DNA of 64,000 bases from Diphasiastrum complanatum (Eukaryota > Streptophyta > Lycopodiopsida > Lycopodiales > Lycopodiaceae). Below are positions 13,255-24,900 of this stretch, one piece after another. The stretch spans positions 19,127,303-19,191,302 of the forward strand of contig CM055098.1 in assembly GCA_029204225.1 (NCBI GenBank). The letters run 5' to 3'. The notes beneath the pieces were generated by a model. The model was not told the DNA's origin, did not search any database, and saw only the letters and a program-made list of their open reading frames with translations. Position numbers and translations under genes: made by a program. How positions within the stretch are numbered: position 1 is the first letter of the stretch; each line of letters begins with the position of its first letter.

Positions 13255-16200
13255 TTGAAATTGTGAAAATTAGGTGAGCCATGAGGTCCAAAAATAGAAA
13301 GTATTGGGTAGCATACCGTACAAGGTGAGTCCCCTATGTGGCATCCTCCTATTGGCCCTCTTATTAATATAGTCTAGATACAATAGCAAAATCCCATTTT
13401 TGTAAGTTATGTAACTTGTTGAATATTGTCTTTAGCCTATTCTCCGCATTACTTCCGTCAATTAAGTTGTCAGCTACACCAGCGCATGTGGTCTCGACTT
13501 GCATACACAAAAAGCCCACCAAACCACTTAATCTCTAGATCTAATCGACAACGATATGGAACCTTTCCCATTATTTCATGGGATAGAATATTCCTAGCAT
13601 TGGGCAACACTATCTCCCCCTCCAAAACAAGTGCTATTCCCCCCATGGCGCTTGTGTTGGCCATTGCTTATTCACGAGAATATGCATTGATGGAGATAAC
13701 CCACAAAAGTGATCATGCTACCAAAGATGTAGGTGCAGTGACGTCATATGGGGATCATGTAAGAGTGACAAAGCTCTTTTTTTCGCTTGTTTGGATTTTC
13801 GAGTTGAGGAAGGAGCCACTTCCCAACACTGGCCAAATATTCAATAATAACCATTTTACTCTGTCGAATGTACCACTTGCGGCCTCTTGATGAGCTACTC
13901 AATGACTAGGTAGTAGGTATCCCAGCTAAACCTTGGAATTTCAGGTCATGATAACCCTAGGCTTGTGGGTGCACTTTTCTTCAATCGAGGTAGACAATGG
14001 CCATCAATTTGCACAACGTACTCGTAAACTTGCCTTCATCAATGTGAGTTCTAAATAAATTCACAAACAAAGCAATAACATGTAAAAAAGATGGTAGCAA
14101 ATGATCATCATATAGGAACCTCCAACTAGAGACGCTATATGGACAACATACAAAGCCAGAAGTTGAAGATTAAAGCATGCACCAATCATTCAATACATGA
14201 GACAGAGAAGGGAGAGAGAACACTCTGCTTGCATCAAAAAACTTGTACAATAATACGTTGAGCATGTCCACATGTGAGAGATGAAGTAACTACTGCATTC
14301 CTACACCTCTGGTCGACAACGAAGTCCTAACACGGCGCATGCACATAAGGATCAAACCATCAATGATTACATCATATCTATTATCGCACTTGGGCCCTTA
14401 TAGTCATTTATCACACTGAAGTACATTATTGTGATAAATGACTAATTTAAAGTACAGTGTAACTATTGTCAAATATCTATCTAGTAACTACTGCACTGTA
14501 GTAACCGAGTAACTGCTGAGTTGGCACCATGTCAATTCTGCCAAGTCAAATAATATCAAGTGGTCACAGCATACTTTTCTACACTGAAATCTATCATAAT
14601 GCAAATCTCTAACAATAGTAATAGCTATGTGATTAGAAGGAAATCTTGAGAATTGTGGTGCTTGTCATTAAATAACACTTGCTGAGAAACATCTGCACAA
14701 CATTAGTACTCCAAGTTACATATTTATCTTCAAAAAAACGTAATGCATATCAAAATGCCAAGCAATATTCTGTAAGTTTCCCAAATATTTGTGGTTTTCA
14801 TCCTTAGAGTAGTTTGTTAAATTCATTGAAGCTGTATAATTTGAAGACTTCCCAATTTCAAAATATAAAGGCAAACACAATCAACAAGAAGTCTCACTAG
14901 GACGTAGCAACCAAAAGATCTAAGGCCTGTAACCTGAAATGAATAAGGACAATAGACGAAATGGCGTTATTAATGACCAACAAATTGACATAACATGCAA
15001 AACAAGTATGAACACTCGGAGCTTTTACATAGTGCAGAGTAGAAAGCAGTGCTCGTAAATTTCCTTCCTTGCCAGCTGCCCATCTATAGATTTCAGCATC
15101 AAGCCCCGCTGCAGCTCGCTGCCAAGTTTGTCAAAGAAAATGATTCAGTCCACTTTGACCTCAATAAATTAACCACAGACATTTTGAAATCAAAATGTTT
15201 GATTGCATTTAACCTACTGACACTTGAACAAATTGCAATCACCCAGCTACGCAACTTCATACACATATCCAGTTTAGTCAGATATCTCTGAAGGAACAAG
15301 TACATTCATGACAATCCACAAATGGGCTTGTTATCAAGATAAAATGTAAGCTAGCTAAAATGTGTAATATTTGTAGACACACAGGTACAACAACATCACA
15401 TGACGACGTGTACATGTTAACATAAAACAGTTTCAATCCACCTGTAAATGCTTATTTCACTGATTACAAGCACTTACAGAAAATAATTGTACTTTTTCCA
15501 CCTAGATGCTTGAAGAAATTGCCATCACTCACTGTACATGGTTGGTCTGATTCCCAATCTATCAAATATCAAATTCTTACACAAGGAAACTACTGATACC
15601 AAGGCCATGGTAGACCAACCTCTACAATACTTAACCACACACACCAGAATCCAGATTTGTTTTGTATGAACTAGTTTGCGTTCAGAAACTGCCAAAGCAA
15701 AAGCTAGCAGCCTTTTCACCATAAATGATGGTTGGTTTTATACAAAAAATGCTGATCATAATGGGGGAAATTTATCAAAAACACATTGTAAACCCTCTTC
15801 TTTGTAACTTTACCAAGCTTAGTAAGTGGGCTCAAGTGTGCAGAAGGACATTCGGAAGAGGATTCGCTTTCTGTCCTTGCTGGAAAAGTGAAAATTCTTG
15901 AAGAAAAGCTTCAAATCTTGACAAAGTCATGGGCCGAAGTGGTTAAAAATCTCAAGAGGAAAAGACCTGCTGGCTGAATCAAATGCATATATTTCCTTCA
16001 CTTTTTCAGTATCTGAGGAAGCTTGTTGCGGCTTGGGAGGGTAAGCTCCAACCGTCCATGGTTTTTACGGTTTTCGGCAGACGAGATGTCTATAAGGATC
16101 TGACCATTATGTGGATGAAGACTTGACTCCATTGCAATGGGCTGAACGGAAGAAACTAATAACAGAAGGAAGAAGCAAAGGACAACGAGTTCTTTTCAGA

Positions 16201-19200
16201 GATGGTCGGCCTGTTTTTGTTAAGTTATGAGTTTGAAAGTATAGAGACTGTAGAGTTTTTTTTTTCTTTTGTAGAGAAATTCAAAGGTACTCTCCTTCGT
16301 GAGAGTATTTTTATGCCTTGAGAGTTAATAGTAGTTCATTTTAGTTTTAAGTTCTTGTTGTATGAGCCACAGTGCTCTTGGGTATCTATCGCACTTGATA
16401 TGTACTTTTCCTAGTCCTATATACCTTAGGGTATCTCAGGGACATTAATAAAAACTTTCTTTCTTTCTTTCTTTCTCTCATTTGAGTTGTTCCAAAAACT
16501 GTGTAAGGAGCTTAAGCAATTCCTGTGTTTGAGATATTTCTCCATGCTTCCGTAGCTGTTTCTCTTCCTTTCATGGTGCATCTTCTATAATGACTGGGAA
16601 ATCACATGTGACATAGCTAGGCCTTGAAATTTGTCACCTATCACTACCACTGCCCAACATTGTTTTTCTTCTTTGTGTTGTTCCAATTTACTTTCCAAAG
16701 ATGTGATCTGAAAATGCATCAATTGACAAGACATGAAGTTCTTCATTTTCTATTCTCAATATTGCACTCTCACCTTGACAAGCTCTAGTCTACTCTTTCC
16801 ATTAATCATTCTAAACGTCCTTTTTTTTCATCATTGGCCTAAGATTTTCTTGTTGAGTGGTGTGCTAGGATGTCCTCCTAGATGATGCTCGATCATTCCC
16901 ATATCAATTTCCCCAAAACTTATAACCCTCTAATCCTTTGTATATAGATGATCACTCAAAAGATAGCCTCTATATGAATGTGAGGCACAAGGAACTCAGC
17001 CAAGACAATATAATGTGGAACTAATGGCTTGCAACATATCATAGTTGACATCACAACAACGCGTAGACGTGGGAAACTAGCATATCAGCTCTTGAGAGAC
17101 CTACACATCATGCCTATGTTGCATATATAGACGTGAGAGTAAAGCTCCCTCTAGTAGCAACTTTTCTCATGGTAAACATAGGAGCAGTAAAAAGTGCTCC
17201 CAAATAAATATAAGATGAAACTTTCTACTTTCATATAAGTCTGCAAACTTGAGTAGAACATACACGATATACCTATGTTCCAAGTCAAAGGGCGGAGTAG
17301 CAAATGGTGGATTAATCACGGGCAATAATCATGACATAGGGAGATAATTGTTGCAGCATCCTTGGCTATATGGCGATATCTAAGCAAGAGAGCTATGCAA
17401 CCACTAGAAGTAGTTGGCACAATAGCTATTGATTGTCTTTACTTTCTACAAATTACCGACTAGATTTTAGGAGGTTTTGACCCCTCATTGTGATTATCAT
17501 AATTTGACCATGCAATTCGAAGCTTCACTTTTTCTCTTGCACATAGTGGTTTTAGGGTAATCATAGGTATACTCACAACTTGGAGATTTGGTTCCATTGA
17601 GTTCTCTACAACAAGGCTCCTTGATCTACATATTTCCTATGCATGTTCATTTGCATACTTTACAAGGTATATGTTTAGGTCGTTTTCATCCTTTTTATTG
17701 CAATTGTACGAGTCATGGATTCGCAATGACACAAATACATTGATGAAGATTTGAGCAAATTATCGAGAATATTTTTGAGAAACTTTTGTAATCACAATAC
17801 TGCATCTAGAAAAGAAGGAAGGGGGGGGAGGGATGAAGGAGAAAGTGATCTACATTGCAAGGGAGGGAAACCATGTTGAAATAGAGTCAAGGGACTTCTT
17901 CATTTAACAAATGATACGAATTCTAATATGGGGAAATGTTTCCCCGGTGCGTTTCCGAAAGGCACTTTTCCTGTTGGGGAAATGTAGAGTTAGAGGAAAC
18001 ATGTTTCCTCATGGAAAAAGTTGGGAGAACATATTTCCCATAACTATGATTTGTATGCTTATGAGCCATGACTCCACCATTATTGTCTTGAATGATAAGG
18101 ACTGTGAAGATACTTCACATCACTAACTAGTTCCCTACAAACTCAACCTAGTACCAAACCTTATTCATTCTAATGGAAAAGGTACCTCAACTCTTAGAGC
18201 CTAGATTAAATTTCCATAAGTTAAAAGATATTCAATCTTGCAGAATTTATAAAGGATCGAAATTAGAAGACGCTTTACATCAAAAGAAATAAACCAATGT
18301 CTAGTAAAACAAAAAATTCATCAAGGTAGATAGAGTTCTTCAGGGTGAGGACAATGTGTGACACACTTAAAAAGTGGCAAGAAGACCTTAAACTTGTGTT
18401 ACCATTGAGAAAACCATATATTTCGACGTCAAATCAAAACAGACACTAGCATAACCATAAACCTAAACTAAGCCTCCACAAAGAAACACACTTACATGCT
18501 TCTCTACTTGCTCTCGTTGAACATCCAAATCTCGTTGATATTTGTCTGCCAATGCTTTCGCCTAAACACATAATCAAGAATTCCAAACACTCAAACCAAC
18601 GCAAAACAACTGTATGAACCTTGTACCTTTTTTAAGACACCAAAATCTTAATAAGAAGTATGTTGCTTCTTCCTCACACATTTCTAAACTATTCAAACAC
18701 CCTAAAAAAATCAAATGAAACATAGAAACAACCTTCTTATAAAAAAAATAAACATAATTGATGTCCACAACATCGCTTCCTTAACACAAAATTTTCAAAA
18801 TACTATGAAGAACAAAAGAAGGCATCAATAACATATGTTATAAAGACAAGCCCTAAGAAATCAATTCTCATAATCAAAAGAACCAAATGACAATTAGACC
18901 GAATAATACCATTCGTTCTGCAGTTTTTTGTTGGCGCTCCACTTTTCTTCTATCAGGAGCCTCTCCTTGTATTTCTTGAAACTCTGCACTTGGAGAAGCA
19001 GCTAAAACCAAATGAAAACATCAAATCAAACATAAATTCTTCGAGATAGGTAGCATACCAAGACAACTTCGTAATTTAATGTCCCTATATAGCTCTTCAA
19101 AACTACAATTGCTAACTAACTTTCAACGTGAAAAAAATACAAGACAAATTAGGAAAACAATGCATTGAATTCATTATTTGCTTGTGAGTTAGTGAATGCA

Positions 19201-21861
19201 TTTGGTTATTCTCTATGACTTTAATGAACAAGTGGCTAAAAGTATTGTTTGGATAAGAAGTTACCTCGTGAACGTGAATATTAAAAATTTGATATACAAC
19301 AATGATAAAAGCATAGAACCAAAAGATTCATATCAAATAGGATAAAACTAACGTGTATAATAAATACTACCATATACAGCCTACTTTCAGAATAAAAAAA
19401 AAACCATGTGCTCAATAATACAAAATTGTTTAAGCTGCAAGAGTTGGTATGTACCACAAAATCGAGAAACTGGACCCTTGCTATGACGAATATGTCCTCC
19501 AAGCTCTTCAAATTGACTATCAGATTGAATCTCCTCCCACATAAGACCACTACTTATGTCCTCTACCCGCCATTCCTATCCTTGGGTAACATGATTGTGG
19601 ATAGATTGATCAAGCCCCTGACTGACTCTCCAAGCCTCTAACTCACCCAGCATGGTGTAACAACTTATAACCATCATTATGTGCCCTAACTTAGCACAAT
19701 GGTCAACTTAATCACCTCAAGAGCTTTACTAGCTAGCTCTCTGGCTAACTCCAAGAATGGTTGTTGAAGGCACGATATTCAGCCGCAACCAACATATTTG
19801 ATAGTGTTATCTGTCGCTATATCCCTATCCCGTTGTAGATTGTTAGAATGTAAGTGGCAATTGTAAAAAATAAACATATATTTCCTCCCTTTAGGACTTG
19901 TTGGACTAACCTCCTAAAATGTATCGGTCGAAGGGACACGTGTCCTACCTAGTGTGTGACATCTAGTAGACCACATGAGGAATATATGTTTGATAATTTT
20001 GAAAGCTTCAAACTCATGCATGTCATGCCTATGCCTATGTATCAGACAGCTTCCGATTGGCATGAGCTAGTTGTAGGTATGCATGCACCACAAGTCAACT
20101 TAGGAGTGTCAAGGCTAGGGGTGTTAAGGGGATATATGTGCGACCCTCGTGGAGGTATAGGACCATTATTCCTATTCGCAATAGGTTGGGTGGAGACTAG
20201 CAAGAAACTTCCAACACAGCAAATTTTTTCGTCCCCATGTGCTATTGTAGTTTATTTGTGACATTCAAGACTAGAGCAAGTCTAATCCATCACAAGATAG
20301 AGTTTTAAGTGGATTTAGCTCATTCATGTGAAGATAATAGAGAAAGGGTTCGTTTCTCCAAAAGTAGCAGCTTGATTTTCATTGAAAGGGTGTATTTTTG
20401 GAGAATTGGAGCTTAGAAAAGCATCACACCCTATAGAAGGTAGATTGTAGGCTAAAGGGCACCTTCTAGGTTGATCACAGCTAGCAAAAGCATAAATGAG
20501 GCAGTTTGAGCTAGAGGTTCTTTGTGGGTCACGCAAGCAAGGGTAAGCACAAATAATCAAGTCATTGGTGATGGATCTAACCCTCACATGTCATAGGACA
20601 TCTAGGGGGCAGTCGGTTATCAACAATCTGCAAAAAGAACGGACTACAGGACACCTCGTTTAGAAGCTTTACTGCTAAGAAATGCCATTGTAGGAAGCAC
20701 ACATACAATTGAGGGACTACAGGTTAGAGCAAGTGGCAACCAAGGTAGGAAGAAAAGCTACTAGAGGGTGGCAAATCTACACTTGGAGGTATATCATAAA
20801 CAAAGACCTTCTTTGAAATCGTTAGGGAGCCAACGCAACACTAAATACAAGAAATTTGTGCCATGTAGAAAGCATTAAGGTCATCACATCAAAATGACCC
20901 ACTTTCGTACAAAACCACATCATGTTTTGTATTTAACATTCTAAACTGGCTACTTTATTGTCAAAAGATTGGACATGAAAGAAGTTCGCTGAAACAAAGT
21001 GATGAAAAGTTCAATTTGTGGCCTCTAAAAAATTTGTATTCTTTGGCTTGAGCCCTCAATTTCTATAGGTAAATGATGTATCATGCAATTCTATCCATGA
21101 ATATCAATGTTTAAATGATGTTTCAAGATGCCATGATGAGCATGTTGAAGAAACTCTTAACACAGTTAAAATCTAATAAATTTGCTAACTCACGAGAAAT
21201 AAGTAGCAATACTTCATTCACAACCATGAACAAAGTTTACAATGGAAGAAAAGAGTAGGTGGAAAAGATGTGGGAACTACCTATATTGAAAGATTTGAAG
21301 CCTCCCTTCAAATTAATCTATTCGTATTCAGATTGGAATCATGGTTCATTTCTAAACAAATCGTAAATGTGGAAACATTGTTGAATGTATCAACCTTTCA
21401 AATCATTTTTGTCTTGCATTGTGACATACAAGAGGGGGTGATAAGACATGAACGAAGGAGAGGAGAGGAGAGAAGAGGAAAGACGATAAAGGATGGATAG
21501 AAAGGAGGAGGAGAAGACAAAAATGAGGACATTCTGTATAGACTCTGTACTATGGCACATAGCAAATTCTAGTTGCATTCCGAACCTTGTAGGTTAGAAT
21601 TTAGCATATTGCAATTGCTAGCACCGATTCAAGGTGGGCGAAAGTACACAAGGGCGATATTTGTAAGAACCACAAATGCAATAGTGAGTGGGTAGGTAAT
21701 TAAGAGAAGCAAGGTTGCATCGAACCGCGGTTCGAACCGCCTTTCACGGTTTGAACCATCGAATCATTGGGACCTGGTTCGAATTGTTCAAACCGTTCGA
21801 ATCGTCTGAGGCCCTAAAACGTGATTTCTGGAAACCGATTCCCGAACATTCTGTTCGCGAC

Positions 21862-21949
<88 letters not shown>

Positions 21950-24900
21950 AAGTCCTCACAACAGGATTCTAGCCTAAACATACCATACAAAGCAATAACA
22001 CATGGGAACAGGTGGAGGTTAAACCAACCCAACCAAACCTAGATCGTACGGATCTAGCCCCCAAGCTATGGATCAATCAGAGTCATGGAAAGAGGAGTCA
22101 CACCAGCAGCATGTAGCTACTCATCACAAATCAAGCATACACTAGTGAGAGCCCAGCAGGTATACTTATACCCTCCAAAGCCCATGCACCACTAGTAGTA
22201 CACTGTGACACCTCACTGGACACCTCTGCAGCCTATCTGGGCCACATCATCCAGTTCCCTAATGACTCACTGATAGACCCGTACCAACTCCACCACCAAG
22301 TGTTTAGGCCTACAACCATTAATTATGACCATGTACACATAAGGGCCCCAATTCCCTTATAGTCACAATTAACTTACGAGTTGTTGGTCTACCGGTCCCT
22401 AGCGTGGACACGCTAGACCAGTCATGGGCATGACATTCTTCCCCCCTTATTCAAGTTATGTCCTCAGAACTTAAAATTGGGAAAGTTCCTCCTTAAGCTT
22501 GCCTCCTATTCCCAGGAATCGTCATCGTCTGTACATCCCCTCCATCGAACCAGATGCTCGGTAACTATAGGATTTCTCAATCATTTAGTTCTTGTATCCA
22601 AGATATTTTCAGGTTCAAGACAAGATACACCCGATGATTCATCCAACAGGTCCAACTGATCTCCAGATCCAAGATGCTCTCCTTCACGTAGACTCTTTTT
22701 GAGATGACTAACGTGAAATACGGGATGCACTTGCGATCCATCCGGGAGTTCCAATTGGTAAGCTAAAGATCCGATCTTTTTCAAGATCTTAAACGGTCCT
22801 CTATATCTAGGGGACAACTTATAATGCTTGTCGGTACGCATTACACTTGAATCCTTCGAGATTCTCAAATATACCCAATCTCCCACTTGGAAGTCTCTCG
22901 GTGATCTTTTCAGATTTGCATAATGTCTATCCCTATCCTGGGCACTCTGGACATTTTCATATGCAATCCGTAGCATTTCCTGCATATCATGTAGGAAATC
23001 CGCTACTTTCTGAAACTTGATCGACCGAGTCTCAACCGCGATGGGTGATCTAGGCTCAAAACCGTACATAAGCATAAACGGGCTATAACCGGTAGCCGAA
23101 TGCTTACTACTATTATAGGCAAACTCAATCAATGGAAGGTACTTTTCCCAATCAGATTGCCGTCTGGAAACATATGCTCGAAGCATTTGTTCTTCTGATC
23201 ATCTTGAGACGGATGGACAGACGAAAAAGCTCAGTGTCGTCTCTAGTTTAGCGAATACAGCCGACCAAAAGTGATCGGTGAACTTCGGATCACGATCGCT
23301 CACAATATCACTTGGTAATCCGTAAAGCCTAAATAGATGCTCTACAAAAAACTGAGCTAAATCAGAAGCCTTCGCGGTGGTCTTTACCGGAATAAACGTA
23401 GCCAATTTGGTAAGACGGTCGACCACAACCCATATTGCATCATGCTGTTTATTCGTCCGCGGTAACCCAACCACGAAATCCATGGAAATACTATCCCATC
23501 TCTTATTAGGGATATCCAGTAGATGCAACAAACTGCTCGCCTTATGGCGTTCAGCTTTATTCAACTGGCATTGGTCACACTTGACCACATAAGATTCTAC
23601 AAAAAGCTTGAGTTTTGGCCAATAAAAATCCCTTCATACCAAATCCAATGTACGATGTATGCCGGGATGTCCTGCGCATGGTGAGTCATGACATTCATAA
23701 AGAATTTTATTCTTAACAACATCCACATCAGGCACACAAACCTTCCCTTTCCTGAACAAAAGTCCATTACGGATAGAGAAGTCATCAATACCCTTTATAT
23801 CCTTCCCTCCAGACTGATCACCATGATTATTAGTCCCGCTTGATGAAACTGCTAGAACCCTATTCCAGATTGGTCCAAAATGTGGGTCTTTCTCATAAAG
23901 ACCTCTCAAGGAGAGATAAAAGTCCGTACTGATCTCAGTGAAGGAAAGTTCGTTCACTTCACCAATTCGACTAAGTGCATCAACCACCTGATTAGATGAG
24001 CCCTTGATATACCGCACTTCAAAGTCAAAATCTTACATGAGTTCTGCCCATCTGGCCTTACGACCTCGCAAAACATTCTGATTACAGAAATACTTTATAG
24101 GTTGATGATCCGTATCAACCACGAATTTATTACCGTACAGGTAATGTCTCCATGATTTCAAAGCATGGATCACAGCAAAAAGCTCTTTTTCCTGGGTGGT
24201 GTACCTGACCTGTGCATCGGTTAGTTTCTTACTCTCAAAGGCAACAAGCTGACCCTCTTGTAAGAGAACAGCTCCAATAGCCGTATCACTCGCGTCAGTG
24301 TTAATGACGAACGGCAAATCTGGATTCGCTATTCTCAAAACTGGAGCTGAGGCGATTAGAAGCTTGAGTTTGCGAAAACTCTCATCTAATTTCTCATTCC
24401 ATCTAATAGGAGGACTTGGCCTACCTTTGCGGCTTTTCACTCCTTTCAACATATTGTTGAGTGGTGCAGCAATCTTCGAGTACTCCTCTGCAAATCTACG
24501 GAAAAACACAGTGAAACCTAAGAATGACTTAAGTTCACGCACCGTTTTAGGAATTGGCCATTCCACTACTGTCTTCAACTTTTCTTCGTCAATCTTGATT
24601 CCAAAGGAGGTAATCTTATGACCAAGGTAAAGAAGTTCCTTCTTGAAGAATTCGCACTTTGATTCATTCGCATAAAGCTTCTCTTGTCTTAAGATATGTA
24701 AGACAGTATGGAGATGCTTAGCATGCTCTTTGAGTGTTATGCTATAGATTAGAATATCGTCCAGAAACACTACCATGAACTTCCCCAAATATGGACGTCA
24801 TTTGCTGGAAAGTAGCCGGAGCATTTGTCAAACCAAAGGGCAATACAAGAAACTTGTAGTGGCCAAACCTGGTCCTAAAACCGGTCTTAGATACATCTTC

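Noticed and set aside
13426-13890. 154-codon plus frame in intron 6
   Set aside because: No recognised domain and antisense to the host gene; length is within chance for this amount of sequence.
21720-21760. GGTTCGAACCGC as a tRNA T-loop
   Set aside because: Looks like a B box, but there is no matching A box, anticodon arm or acceptor stem around it.
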